DNA of 64,000 nt from Pseudomonas sp. SCA2728.1_7 (GTDB lineage: Bacteria; Pseudomonadota; Gammaproteobacteria; Pseudomonadales; Pseudomonadaceae). The notes under the pieces are model-generated. The model saw only the letters and a program-made list of their open reading frames with translations. It searched no databases and was not told where the DNA came from. This document shows positions 43,798-52,956 of this stretch, one piece after another. Made by a program: the position numbers and the translations under genes. The stretch spans positions 744,001 to 808,000 of the forward strand of contig NZ_CP073104.1 in assembly GCF_018138145.1 (NCBI RefSeq), given 5' to 3'. Every line of letters starts with the position of its first letter. Within the stretch, counting starts at the first letter, position 1.

Positions 43798-45096
43798 ATG
43801 ACTACCCTGTCGCTCGAAGCGGTTTCGACCGTGCGCTCCTCTGCCTATCGCAAAACGGCCTGGCGCCTGATGCCTTTCCTGATGCTGTGCTATTTGTGCG
43901 CTTATCTGGATCGGGTCAACGTCGGCTTCGCCAAGCTGCAAATGATGAACGATCTGGCCCTCAGCGAAACGGTCTACGGGCTGGGCGCTGGCGTGTTCTT
44001 CATCGGCTACTTCCTCTGCGAAGTACCGAGCAACATCATCCTGCACAAGGTCGGTGCGCGCGTGTGGATCGCGCGGATCATGATCACTTGGGGCATCGTC
44101 TCGGCGTTGTTCGCCTTCGTCGAAACCGCGTGGCAGTTCTATGCGCTGCGCTTTCTGCTGGGGATCGCCGAAGCGGGTCTGGCGCCGGGCCTGTTGCTCT
44201 ACCTTACCTACTGGTTTCCGTCCTACCGTCGGGCACGCATGACGGTGTTGTGGTTCATCGCCATTCCGTTGTCAGGCATGGTCGGTGGTCCGCTGTCCGG
44301 CTGGATCATGAACCACTTTGCCGGCGTGCACGGTTGGGCCGGCTGGCAGTGGATGTTCGTTCTGGAGGCGGTACCGACCGTCATCGTCGGGCTGCTGGTG
44401 CTGAGCTATCTGAAAGACGGCGTGCATCAGGCCACCTGGCTGAATGACGAAGAAAAAGCCCTGATCACTCGCGAATTGGCCGACGACGACCAGCAAAAAG
44501 TCACCCACGCCTCGGTTGGCGAGTTCATTCGCGATCGCCGGTTGTGGCTGCTGGCAGCCATCTACTTCTGCGTGGTGATGGGCCAGTACGCAATCACCTT
44601 CTGGCTGCCCACGCTGGTGCGCAATGCAGGGGTTTCCGACCCGCTGCACATCGGTTTTATGACCAGCCTGCCCTACCTGTGCGCCATCGTCGCGATGTTG
44701 TTGGTGGGCCGCAGTGGTGACAAGCATCGCGAACGCCGCTGGCACCTCATCGTGCCGATGATTGCCGGTGCGATTGGCTTGAGCCTGGCGGCGATGATGG
44801 GTGGCAACTCAACGCTGTCGATCCTCAGTCTGTGCCTGGCCGCTTCCGGCATTTTGTCCGCAACGTCGCTGTTCTGGATGCTGCCCACCACGCTGCTGGG
44901 CGGGGTGTCTGCTGCCGCTGGCATCGCCGCGGTCAACAGCTTCGCCAATCTTGCCGGGTTCTGCTCGCCTTATCTGATCGGCTGGATCACCACCCTGACC
45001 GGCTCCAGTGCCATCGGCATGTACCTGATCACGGGCGTGCTGTTCCTCGGTGCCAGTCTGGTCCTGCGCATCCCCGCCGCCTTGGTCAATCGTTGA
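43798..45096 (+). CDS. MFS transporter, anion:cation symporter (ACS) family
   Basis: This 432-residue permease has the ACS-family opening RLMPFLMLCYLCAYLDRVNVGFAKLQM and the VGARVWIARIMITWG loop. LGIAEAGLAPGLLLYLTYWFP and 12 predicted helices fit the family. These transporters import organic or sugar acids (tartrate, galactonate, hexuronate). I choose the ATG at 43798 because the DRVNVGFA block is then at the usual distance. It is co-oriented with the SDR and transketolase genes and probably imports the pathway substrate. Confidence 0.9.
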   Translation: MTTLSLEAVSTVRSSAYRKTAWRLMPFLMLCYLCAYLDRVNVGFAKLQMMNDLALSETVYGLGAGVFFIGYFLCEVPSNIILHKVGARVWIARIMITWGIVSALFAFVETAWQFYALRFLLGIAEAGLAPGLLLYLTYWFPSYRRARMTVLWFIAIPLSGMVGGPLSGWIMNHFAGVHGWAGWQWMFVLEAVPTVIVGLLVLSYLKDGVHQATWLNDEEKALITRELADDDQQKVTHASVGEFIRDRRLWLLAAIYFCVVMGQYAITFWLPTLVRNAGVSDPLHIGFMTSLPYLCAIVAMLLVGRSGDKHRERRWHLIVPMIAGAIGLSLAAMMGGNSTLSILSLCLAASGILSATSLFWMLPTTLLGGVSAAAGIAAVNSFANLAGFCSPYLIGWITTLTGSSAIGMYLITGVLFLGASLVLRIPAALVNR

Positions 45097-45113
45097 GTTA
45101 ACGGAGTTTCATC

Positions 45114-45962
45114 ATGACGACTAATCTTTCACACGCTGCATCCCTGAGCCTGACGGAGCGCGCGCACAACATTCGCCGCCACGCGCTGCGCATGGGCCAG
45201 GTCCAGGGTCAGGGCTACGTCGGCCAGGCACTCGGCGCTGCCGATTTGCTGGCGGTGTCTTACTTTCATGCGATGAATCATCGCCCAACTGATCCCGAAT
45301 GGGAGCAGCGCGATCGCTTCTACCTTTCCATCGGTCACTACGCCATTGCGCTGTACGCAGCGCTGATCGAGGCCGAGATCATCCCGCTCGAAGAGCTGGA
45401 AACCTACGGCTCGGACGACAGTCGCCTGCCGATGTCGGGCATGGCCGCCTACACCCCGGGCATGGAAATCACCGGCGGCTCGCTGGGCCAAGGCTTGGGC
45501 ATCGCGGTCGGCGCCTGTCTGGGACTCAAGCGCAAAGATTCGCCATCCTTCGTCTACAACCTGCTGTCCGATGGCGAGTTGAACGAAGGCTCGACCTGGG
45601 AAGCGGTCATGTCGGCTTCGCACTGGAAGCTCGACAACCTGATCGCCATCGTCGACGTCAACAACCAGCAAGCCGACGGCCACTCCAGCGAAATCCTCTC
45701 GTTCGAACCCATCGTCGATCGCTGGCAGGCGTTTGGCTGGTTCACCCAGCGCGTCGACGGCAATGATCTGGAGGCGTTGGTCAGTGCGTTCGATGCTGCG
45801 CGTAATCATTCCGGCCGTCAGCCACGGGTGATCATCTGCGACACCAAAATGGGCAAAGGCGTGCCCTTCCTGGAAACCCGCGAGAAAACCCACTTCATCC
45901 GTGTGGAAGAGCACGAATGGGAACTGGCGCTGCGCAATCTTGAAGAAGGAAAAAACCAATGA
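45114..45962 (+). CDS. transketolase, N-terminal subunit
   Basis: This 282-residue protein is the thiamine-diphosphate-binding half of a split transketolase. HALRMGQVQGQGYVGQALGAADLLAVSYF is at the start, and DRFYLSIGHYAIALYAAL with catalytic His follows. The TPP/Mg loop is LSDGELNEGSTWEAVMSASHWKLDNLIAIVDVNNQQADG, where the canonical GDG is SDG. It transfers two-carbon ketol groups together with the next gene product. ACGGAG precedes the ATG. The stop overlaps the next ATG by four bases. Confidence 0.93.
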   Translation: MTTNLSHAASLSLTERAHNIRRHALRMGQVQGQGYVGQALGAADLLAVSYFHAMNHRPTDPEWEQRDRFYLSIGHYAIALYAALIEAEIIPLEELETYGSDDSRLPMSGMAAYTPGMEITGGSLGQGLGIAVGACLGLKRKDSPSFVYNLLSDGELNEGSTWEAVMSASHWKLDNLIAIVDVNNQQADGHSSEILSFEPIVDRWQAFGWFTQRVDGNDLEALVSAFDAARNHSGRQPRVIICDTKMGKGVPFLETREKTHFIRVEEHEWELALRNLEEGKNQ

Positions 45963-46987
45963 ACAACGCCGTCAAAACACCCATGCCGACTGCCGAGCCG
46001 AGCAAGAAACGCCTGACCACGTCGGCGATGATCGCGTCCATCGCTTCGGAGGGCCAAGCCACCAAAGCCGCGCCTTTCGGTCATGCGCTGGCGGCGCTGG
46101 CTGATCAACGCCAGGACATCGTCGGTCTGTCCGCCGACCTGTCCAAATACACCGACCTGCACATCTTTGCCAAGGCCCACCCGGACCGGTTCTATCAAAT
46201 GGGCATGGCCGAACAACTGCTGATGAGTGCAGCCGCAGGCATGGCCCGTGAAGGTTTCGTACCCTTTGCCACGACCTACGCGGTGTTTGCTTCGCGGCGT
46301 GCCTATGACTTCATCTGCATGGCCATCGCCGAGGAAAACCTCAACGTCAAAATCGTCTGCGGCCTGCCCGGTCTCACCACCGGATACGGCCCCAGCCACC
46401 AGGCCACCGATGACCTGGCCATCTTCCGTGCCATGCCCAACCTGATGATTGTCGACCCCTGCGATGCCCTGGAAATCGAACAGGCCGTACCCGCGATCGC
46501 CGCGCATCAGGGGCCTGTGTACATGCGTTTGCTGCGCGGCAATGTACCGTTGGTGCTCGACGAATACGGCTATCAGTTCGAGATCGGCAAAGCCAAAACC
46601 CTGCGCACCGGTAACGATGTGCTGATCATCTCCACCGGCCTGATGACAATGCGTGCACTGGAAGCCGCCAAGGAACTGCAAGCCGATGGCGTGGATGTCG
46701 CCGTGTTGCACGTACCGACGATAAAGCCGCTGGACGAGCAAGCCATTCTTGCCGAGGCACGCAAATCCGGTCGTCTGGTGGTTACCGCAGAAAACAGCTC
46801 GATTATTGGCGGACTCGGCGAGGCCGTCGCTGGTGTGCTGCTGCGTAACGGGGTCACGCCAGCGTTCAGGCAGATCGCTTTGCCGGACGCGTTTCTGGAC
46901 GCGGGTGCTTTGCCGACACTGCATGATCGTTACGGCATTTCTACCCAGGCCGTCTGCGCGCAGATCAAGCTCTGGCTGGACCGCTGA
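45959..46987 (+). CDS. transketolase, C-terminal subunit
   Basis: This 342-residue protein carries the pyrimidine-binding and C-terminal halves of a split transketolase. GLSADLSKYTDLHIFAKAHPDRFYQMGMAEQLLMSAAAGMA contains the catalytic Glu of TPP activation in the MAEQ motif. FATTYAVFASRRAYDFI, the GLTTGYGPSHQATDDLAIFRAMP block and a C-terminal DVAVLHVPTIKPLD follow. It pairs with the preceding gene by an ATGA overlap. No kinase gene is nearby, so the acceptor and donor sugars are unknown. Confidence 0.93.
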   Translation: MNNAVKTPMPTAEPSKKRLTTSAMIASIASEGQATKAAPFGHALAALADQRQDIVGLSADLSKYTDLHIFAKAHPDRFYQMGMAEQLLMSAAAGMAREGFVPFATTYAVFASRRAYDFICMAIAEENLNVKIVCGLPGLTTGYGPSHQATDDLAIFRAMPNLMIVDPCDALEIEQAVPAIAAHQGPVYMRLLRGNVPLVLDEYGYQFEIGKAKTLRTGNDVLIISTGLMTMRALEAAKELQADGVDVAVLHVPTIKPLDEQAILAEARKSGRLVVTAENSSIIGGLGEAVAGVLLRNGVTPAFRQIALPDAFLDAGALPTLHDRYGISTQAVCAQIKLWLDR

Positions 46988-46993
46988 CCGATC

Positions 46994-47017
46994 AGGGCGC
47001 TTATGGACAAGCGCCCT
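46994..47017 (+). terminator. hairpin after transketolase genes
   Basis: AGGGCGCTT pairs perfectly with AAGCGCCCT around a 6-base loop, 7 bases after the stop. No T-run follows, so termination may be partial, with read-through into the lactonase gene. Confidence 0.45.
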
Positions 47018-47110
47018 ACAACTCGCAGACAACGAACAGCTTGTACGATGTCCTATCACAAGGTATTACTACGTCTCCCACAAAAAAAATAAAACCACGG
47101 AGATCTCTAC

Positions 47111-48232
47111 ATGGACTCATCCCTGTCCGCTCGACCTGAAAACCTTGACCGAGCGCAAGGCAACACCCGCCGTAGCTTCCTGAAAAAGTCTCTTGCCGTT
47201 TCCGCCACGCTCGCCACCGTCGGCAGCACCGCATTGACGCGGATCGCCGAGGCCGCCGAACCCTTGAGTCAGCGCTACCCAGATCCGCTGATTCACATCC
47301 TCGACGACAGCTTCCTCGATCTACGTATTTTCAATGCCAGTGTCGAAAACCTTGCCACCGGCATGCGCTGGGCCGAAGGGCCGGTTTGGGTCGGTGATGG
47401 CCGCTATTTGTTGGTCAGCGACATTCCCAATAATCGCATCATGCGCTGGGACGAAATCACCGATACCTTCTCCGTTTACCGCGAACACTCCAACTTCTCC
47501 AACGGCATGTGCCGGGATCGCCAAGGGCGTTTGATTGTTTGCGAAGGCTCCACCACCACCAGCGAAGGTCGGCGCATCACGCGCACCGAAGCCAATGGCA
47601 CGATCACTGTGCTGGCCGACAGCTTCGACGGCAACCCCTTCAACTCGCCCAACGACATCGTCTGCAAAAGTGACGGATCGATCTGGTTTACCGATCCGCC
47701 ATTCCAGACCAGCAACAACTACGAGGGTCACAAAATCACCCCGAGCCAACCCCACGCCGTGTACCGCATCGACGGCGAGAGCAAAAAAGTCACTCGGGTC
47801 ATCGATGATCTCAACGGCCCCAACGGCCTGTGCTTTTCGCCCGATGAGAAGACCCTGTACGTCGTCGAAGGACGCGCCAAGCCCAATCGGCTGATCTGGG
47901 CGATTACCGTGAAGGATGACGGCACACTCGGCGAACGCCGCAAGCACATCGAAGGGCTGGAATATGCCGCGATCGACGGCATCAAATGCGACGAAGCGGG
48001 CAACCTGTGGTGCGGCTGGGGCGGCAACGGTGATCCCAAGGCCGACCTGGAAAAACTCGACGGCGTGCGCGTTTTCAATCCACAGGGCAAGGCCATCGGG
48101 CACATTTCCCTGCCAGAGCGCTGCCCGAATTTGTGCTTTGGGGGGCGCGAAGGAAATCGATTGTTCATGGCCAGCAGTCACTCGATCTATTCGCTGTTTG
48201 TGAATACCCGTGGGACTACATTTGCGTTGTAA
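47111..48232 (+). CDS. SMP-30/gluconolactonase family protein, Tat-exported
   Basis: This 373-residue beta-propeller lactonase has a twin-arginine-type signal ([11 protein letters not shown], residues 18-28, then a hydrophobic stretch ending ARIAEAAE-like). Propeller blocks include [30 protein letters not shown] with the metal-ligand Glu, [22 protein letters not shown] with Asn/Asp ligands, and [18 protein letters not shown]. It probably opens a sugar lactone in the periplasm. Position after the transketolase pair suggests it prepares the sugar acid taken up by the MFS permease. Confidence 0.9.
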   Translation: MDSSLSARPENLDRAQGNTRRSFLKKSLAVSATLATVGSTALTRIAEAAEPLSQRYPDPLIHILDDSFLDLRIFNASVENLATGMRWAEGPVWVGDGRYLLVSDIPNNRIMRWDEITDTFSVYREHSNFSNGMCRDRQGRLIVCEGSTTTSEGRRITRTEANGTITVLADSFDGNPFNSPNDIVCKSDGSIWFTDPPFQTSNNYEGHKITPSQPHAVYRIDGESKKVTRVIDDLNGPNGLCFSPDEKTLYVVEGRAKPNRLIWAITVKDDGTLGERRKHIEGLEYAAIDGIKCDEAGNLWCGWGGNGDPKADLEKLDGVRVFNPQGKAIGHISLPERCPNLCFGGREGNRLFMASSHSIYSLFVNTRGTTFAL

Positions 48233-48486
48233 AAGCGCGGTTCGTCTCACGACAGTTTCGTGAGCGTCGAAACACAGCTTGCCGCGCATCCGAAGGTGCG
48301 CGGCACTCAAGCCCGGTTACTGTCACCGCCACGCCGACCTTGTAGAGCGCCCGTAACGTCAGACACCTCCCGATTGTGTTCGAAATTGATAAAAGTCTTT
48401 CCCTGATCCGTGCCTGTTTGCGCAACACCCTCAAGCCTAAAGTTCGTCCTGCCAGCAACATCACACTTACTTTAGGAAATCTCATC

Positions 48487-48738
48487 ATGAAAACGGCAAT
48501 GATCATCGTCGCACTCTTGGGCTTCAGCTCTGTGGTAGCAGCGCAGGACGGTCCTGCAACGACTAAACAGGTCGAGCAATATCGCTACGGTACCCACCTG
48601 GATGTCGCCAAGGTCATCTCTGAAGAACCGGTGCCGGATGTTTGCGCAGTGGTACCGACGCACATGACTTACCAGGACTCGCAAGGCAAACGCCATGTAC
48701 TGGCCTATAACGTCATGGGCCGTTGCAGCCAGGGCTAA
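48487..48738 (+). CDS. DUF2790 family small exported protein
   Basis: This 83-residue protein has a signal peptide (MKTAMIIVALLGFSSVVAAQ) and a mature part with the DUF2790 pattern YGTHLDVAKVISEE..DVCAVVPTHMTYQDSQGKRHVLAYNVMG. The family is abundant and Pseudomonas-specific, periplasmic and of unknown function; some members respond to copper or stress. TAGGAAA precedes the ATG at 48487, which I prefer to the longer open frame. A strong terminator follows. Confidence 0.88.
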   Translation: MKTAMIIVALLGFSSVVAAQDGPATTKQVEQYRYGTHLDVAKVISEEPVPDVCAVVPTHMTYQDSQGKRHVLAYNVMGRCSQG

Positions 48739-48757
48739 GTCAGCTGTTTACCCATCA

Positions 48758-48800
48758 TTGCGCCTCGGAGAGTGGTCTCATCGAGGCGCAAATACCTTTT
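48758..48800 (+). terminator. Rho-independent terminator after DUF2790 gene
   Basis: TTGCGCCTCG pairs perfectly with CGAGGCGCAA (10 bp) and is followed by ATACCTTTTTG. It lies between the DUF2790 stop and the convergent LysR stop. Confidence 0.8.
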
Positions 48801-48814
48801 TGCTCCGCAGTATT

Positions 48815-49741
48815 TCAATCGATCAGTTCTTTGGCCGTGGCTGCCAGCTGACTGCCAACCCGATCTTTCAGCGTTTCAATAAACCGGGTGATTTTTGCAT
48901 CGACAAACTGCCGAGAGGTATAGACGGCGTACACGTTACGCTCATAGGTATGGTAGTCAGGCAAAACCCGCACGAGCTTGCCGGAACGCAAATCATCGAT
49001 GGCCGTAAATCCGGCCAGCAAGCCAATCCCCGCGCCCTCTCGAATGGCCAGCGCCATCGCATCCATATCGTTGACGCTGAAACTTGGCCCTGTCGGGACA
49101 AACGTCGCGTCCCCGGCCTTGCTCTTGAGTTGCCACTCATCCCGCACATAGTCGACGGTGCCCAACAGCAGACACTGGTGATCACGCAGGTCTTCTGGCG
49201 TCTCGGGAGCCGCATGCCGGGCCAAGTAGTCTGGCGACGCCACCAACACACAATGGCTGACACCGATCTTCTGGCTGACATACGCCGAATCGGGGAGCGC
49301 GCGGGCGATCAGGATCGAGACATCCAGTTGGTCTTCCAACAGGTTAGGCATGCGTTGCGAGAGCAATAAATCCACCGTCACCTCCGGGAATTGCTGGCGG
49401 TACTCCAGCACCGCCCCCGTAACCAGATGCCGAGCCAGCCCGGGTACGCAATGCACCCGCAGTGTTCCCCGAGGCTCCAGCGCGGCATTGCTGGCTTCGG
49501 CTTCGGCACTCTCCAGATCAGCCAGAATCTTCGTGCAGCGCTCATAGAACCGTCGCCCGGCATCGGTGACCGACAGGCGTCGGGTCGAGCGTTGCAACAG
49601 ACGTGCGTCGAGCACGTTTTCCAGCGCCGATACAGCACGCGATACGTTACCGACGGTGGAGTCCAGATGATTGGCCACGGCCGTGAAACTGCCCATCTCG
49701 ACAACCTTTATGTACACCGACATGTTCGAAAGTTTATCCAT
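48815..49741 (-). CDS. LysR-family regulator
   Basis: This 308-residue LTTR begins MDKLSNMSVYIKVVEMGSFTAVANHLDSTVGNVSRAVSALE, with an HTH over residues 1-60 and a CrgA/YafC-type effector domain after it. I start at ATG 49741 because AGGAAGG lies at the right distance and the HTH is then N-terminal. It is divergent from the ALDH-CMD-quinone reductase operon and probably regulates it. No obvious palindromic LTTR box is visible in the 221-bp shared region. Confidence 0.9.
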   Translation of the reverse strand: MDKLSNMSVYIKVVEMGSFTAVANHLDSTVGNVSRAVSALENVLDARLLQRSTRRLSVTDAGRRFYERCTKILADLESAEAEASNAALEPRGTLRVHCVPGLARHLVTGAVLEYRQQFPEVTVDLLLSQRMPNLLEDQLDVSILIARALPDSAYVSQKIGVSHCVLVASPDYLARHAAPETPEDLRDHQCLLLGTVDYVRDEWQLKSKAGDATFVPTGPSFSVNDMDAMALAIREGAGIGLLAGFTAIDDLRSGKLVRVLPDYHTYERNVYAVYTSRQFVDAKITRFIETLKDRVGSQLAATAKELID

Positions 49742-49962
49742 CGCGACCTTCCTGTAGATCTGACGCTCACCCGTGATAACGCGCATTTTTTCCGGATGCT
49801 ACACGTTCGGCCCGCGACTCGATATTACCTCTGGCAACAACAATGATTCCCTCTGGCCCGTCTAAATCAATGCCCCCTCCTTCCATAAACTTGGTTGCAC
49901 AGGCTGCCTGAGCCGGCGCCGGGTTTCTTACGAATCTCTGACAACCAACTGAAGGGCACATC

Positions 49963-51399
49963 ATGAAGACTTCCTACGACCCGCTTTATCTTTTCATCGG
50001 TGGTGAATGGATCAGTGCCGAAGGGCGCGATACCGCCGCCGTCGTCAACCCGGCGACCGGCCGGGAAATCGGCCGCGTCCCGCTCGCCACCGCAGGCGAT
50101 CTTGATCACACCCTGGAAGTGACTCGCCTGAGCTTCGAGCAGTGGCGCCAGACCGTACCTGACCAACGCGCAAAAATCCTCAAGCGTGCCGCCGACCTGA
50201 TCCTGGAACGTGCACCGCAGATTGCCGCGCAGATGACCTTGGAGGAAGGCAAACCGCTGAGTGAAAGCCTCGATGAAGTGACCCGTGCGGCGGAGTATTT
50301 CGAATGGTTCGCCGAAAGCGCCCGGCGTATCGATGGCCGTGTGGTCCCGGCTAACCGACCAGGCGTGTTGCAACTGGTCAAACGCCAGGCCATCGGCCCG
50401 GTGGCCGCATTTACACCGTGGAATTTCCCGGCCATCACCCCGGCACGCAAGCTCTCGGCAGCACTGGCCGCCGGTTGCAGCGTCATCCTCAAACCGGGTG
50501 AGGAAAGTCCCTCCACAGCACTGGCCCTGGCGCGTGCACTCGACGATGCAGGATTGCCCAAGGGTGTGCTGCAAGTGGTCTTCGGCGTACCGGATCAAGT
50601 GTCCAGCCATCTGATCGCCTCGCCGATCATTCGCAAAGTGACCTTTACCGGCTCAGTGCCTATCGGTCGCCTGCTGTCTGCACGCGCTGCCGAAGGCGTC
50701 AAGCCCATCACCCTTGAACTCGGTGGGCACGGACCGGTGCTGGTGTTCGAGGATGCCGACATCGAAAAAGCCGCTATCGAAGGTGTCGCCAACCGCTTTC
50801 GCGGCACTGGGCAGGTGTGCATTTCATCCACTCGGTTTCTGATCCAGCGTGGCGCCTATCAAGCTTTTGTCGATCACTTTGTCGCGGCGACCCAAGCCCT
50901 GAGAATCGGTGACGGCCTGCATCCGGACACTCAGGTCGGACCGTTAGCCAACCCAAGGCAATTGGCAAAAATGGAAGAACTGGTCGCCGATGCCGTCGAA
51001 AAAGGTGCACGGGTATTGGTCGGTGGCGAAGCCTTGTCAGGCGAGGGCTACTTCTTCCAGCCCACCGTTCTGGCGGATGTGCCGATGAACGCCCGCATCA
51101 TGCACGAAGAACCCTTCGGCCCCATCGCCGTACTGATGCGGTTCGATGAGCTGGCCGATGGGCTGCAAGAAGCCAACCGCCTGCCCTACGGACTTTCGGC
51201 CTACGCGTTCACCTCCAGCGCGCGCACGGCCATTGACGTCGCCGACGGGTTAGAGGCCGGGATGATCGGGATCAACCAATACCGCATCGTCGCAACCGAG
51301 CTCCCGTTCGGCGGCATGAAAGAAAGCGGTCACGGCTCCGAAGGTGGCATTGAAGGCATCGAGCACTATCTGACCCACAAATTCATCAGCCAGGTTTAA
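49963..51399 (+). CDS. NAD(P)+-dependent aldehyde dehydrogenase (succinate-semialdehyde type)
   Basis: This 478-residue ALDH has PWNFPAITPARK (about 148-159), Rossmann FTGSVPIG, catalytic Glu in LELGGHGPVLVF and catalytic Cys in GTGQVCISSTRF, then EEPFGPIAVL. It resembles succinate-semialdehyde dehydrogenases (GabD/Sad group), but ELGGHGP and surrounding residues diverge, so another semialdehyde is possible. It is first of three same-strand genes with tight spacing (11 bp, then directly abutting). Confidence 0.92.
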   Translation: MKTSYDPLYLFIGGEWISAEGRDTAAVVNPATGREIGRVPLATAGDLDHTLEVTRLSFEQWRQTVPDQRAKILKRAADLILERAPQIAAQMTLEEGKPLSESLDEVTRAAEYFEWFAESARRIDGRVVPANRPGVLQLVKRQAIGPVAAFTPWNFPAITPARKLSAALAAGCSVILKPGEESPSTALALARALDDAGLPKGVLQVVFGVPDQVSSHLIASPIIRKVTFTGSVPIGRLLSARAAEGVKPITLELGGHGPVLVFEDADIEKAAIEGVANRFRGTGQVCISSTRFLIQRGAYQAFVDHFVAATQALRIGDGLHPDTQVGPLANPRQLAKMEELVADAVEKGARVLVGGEALSGEGYFFQPTVLADVPMNARIMHEEPFGPIAVLMRFDELADGLQEANRLPYGLSAYAFTSSARTAIDVADGLEAGMIGINQYRIVATELPFGGMKESGHGSEGGIEGIEHYLTHKFISQV

Positions 51400-51410
51400 G
51401 GAACTCGCCC

Positions 51411-51743
51411 ATGTCCAAGCTCAATTTCAGCAGTCCTCGGGAAGCCGCGCGCGCGTTCACGCCAAAGCTGGCGCAATTCGTCGACTCGACGCTTTATCCG
51501 CAAATCTGGAGCGATCCCGCGCTGTCCCTGCGCGACCGTAGTCTGATCACCGTGGCGGCATTGATTGCCGCTGGTCACTCGGAAGAGTTGCCTGCCCACT
51601 TACGCCGCGCGGCTGGCAACGGTGTAACCCAAGACGAACTGGCGGCAGCGATCACACACCTGGCTTTCTATGTGGGCTTCCCTGGCGCCATCACCGCATC
51701 GGCTATCGCCAACGCCACGTTCAGCGAAACGGAGAACAACTGA
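51411..51743 (+). CDS. carboxymuconolactone decarboxylase (CMD) family protein
   Basis: This 110-residue protein has one CMD domain: LYPQIWSDPALSLRDRSLITVAALIAAGHSEELPAHLRRAAGNGVTQDEL (about 24-73). The CxxC redox pair of AhpD-type members is absent, so it is not an AhpD peroxidase. The decarboxylase-type active-site His (GHSEELPAH) is present. It probably decarboxylates or isomerises a lactone, or acts as a small oxidoreductase partner of the ALDH and quinone reductase. Confidence 0.85.
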   Translation: MSKLNFSSPREAARAFTPKLAQFVDSTLYPQIWSDPALSLRDRSLITVAALIAAGHSEELPAHLRRAAGNGVTQDELAAAITHLAFYVGFPGAITASAIANATFSETENN

Positions 51744-52745
51744 ATGAAAGCCATCAACATCATAGAATTCGGTGCGCCAGACGTCCTCGAACTCGTCGAG
51801 GTCGCCAATCCTGAAGTCCGTCCCGACGACCTGCTGGTGCGTGTCTATGCCGCCGGGGTGAACCGTGCGGATCTGACTCACCGGACCGGTGGGTACGGCC
51901 ATCCGAATTTCGGTGACTCGCTGATCATCGGCCTGGAAATCGCTGGCGAAGTGATCGGCAAAGGTAAAGCGGTGACGGGGTTCGAGGTCGGAGATCGCGT
52001 CATGGGTGTGGTCGGCGGCGGCGCCTACGCCGAGCAGGCACGCATCGATTACCGCATGGCCATGCACATCCCTGCGCAGGTTGACTATGTACATGCGGCG
52101 GCCATTCCCGAGGTCTTCGTCACGGCCCATGAAGCGATGATGCACCTGGCTCGGCTCAAGGCTGGCGATTCGGTGCTGATACACGCGGCCGCTGGCGGCG
52201 TCGGGTCTGCTGCGGTGCAGTTGGCTTACGCCACCGGCGCCACGGTGTATGCGACCACCGAAGGCAGCAAGCTGGCGCGTGTCGAGCATTTGGGCGCAGA
52301 CGTGGCGATCGATTACAAGACGCAGGACTTCGCTCAAGTGATCGCCGACAAAACCCAGGGGCGTGGCGTCGATGTGATCATCGACTTTATCGGTGAGCCC
52401 TACTTCGCCCGCAACATCGCGTCCCTTGCCAAGGGCGGTCGCCTGATTCAGGTCGGCATCCTTGGCGGTGGCGGCAACGTCACGGTGGCGCTGGAGGACA
52501 TTCTTTACCGCCACTTGCAAATCATCGGCACGGTGATGAAGTCACGCACGCAACCGGAGAAGCACGCCATGATCAAGCGATTCCGCGATCACTGGCTTGA
52601 TCGCTTCGAGGGTGCCGGAAGCCTTGAGCCGGTCGTCGATAGCACGTTTGCTCTAGCGCGGGCTGCCGATGCGCATCGCCGGATGGAGTCTTCCGGGAAC
52701 GTCGGGAAAATCATTTTGACGATGCAGCCAGAAGACTTGATTTAA
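51744..52745 (+). CDS. NADPH:quinone reductase-like zinc-free MDR protein
   Basis: This 333-residue medium-chain dehydrogenase/reductase has a GroES-like N-terminal domain with VYAAGVNRADLTHRTGGYG. A nucleotide-binding domain follows, with AAAGGVGSAAVQLAYATGATVYATT. No zinc-binding Cys/His set is present, as expected for quinone oxidoreductase (QOR/TP53I3-like). It likely reduces a quinone or enone with NADPH. Its ATG follows the CMD stop with no gap. A strong terminator ends the operon. Confidence 0.92.
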   Translation: MKAINIIEFGAPDVLELVEVANPEVRPDDLLVRVYAAGVNRADLTHRTGGYGHPNFGDSLIIGLEIAGEVIGKGKAVTGFEVGDRVMGVVGGGAYAEQARIDYRMAMHIPAQVDYVHAAAIPEVFVTAHEAMMHLARLKAGDSVLIHAAAGGVGSAAVQLAYATGATVYATTEGSKLARVEHLGADVAIDYKTQDFAQVIADKTQGRGVDVIIDFIGEPYFARNIASLAKGGRLIQVGILGGGGNVTVALEDILYRHLQIIGTVMKSRTQPEKHAMIKRFRDHWLDRFEGAGSLEPVVDSTFALARAADAHRRMESSGNVGKIILTMQPEDLI

Positions 52746-52768
52746 AACGGGTCGAATGGTCGATTAAC

Positions 52769-52796
52769 AACGGTGCCCTTGATGGGCACCGTTTTC
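52769..52796 (+). terminator. Rho-independent terminator of ALDH-CMD-QOR operon
   Basis: AACGGTGCCC pairs perfectly with GGGCACCGTT (10 bp, 5-base loop), followed by TTC. It lies 24 bases after the stop. Confidence 0.85.
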
Positions 52797-52798
52797 TG

Positions 52799-52820
52799 CT
52801 TATGCATTGACATGCATAAG
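52799..52820. promoter_or_regulatory. perfect palindrome of unknown role
   Basis: CTTATGCA-TTGACA-TGCATAAG is a perfect 8-bp inverted repeat with a 6-bp spacer. It follows the terminator directly and lies in a gene-free gap before the adhesin gene's stop. It may be an operator-like site or the remnant of a mobile-element end. Confidence 0.4.
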
Positions 52821-52956
52821 TGTTCGGGCTTAGTCGACCTGTTCCGTATGTCGACAACCCGCTTCTCATGCCTTTCTTTGAAAGTTCGACGTGGGGCTGG
52901 CCATGCCTTTCGACATTGCGATGATTGTGGCTGAGGTGAAGAAGCTGTTGGCCTCC

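Noticed and set aside
52807..52812. TTGACA as a -35 promoter box
   Set aside because: It forms the spacer of a palindrome and no acceptable -10 follows at 16-18 bases.
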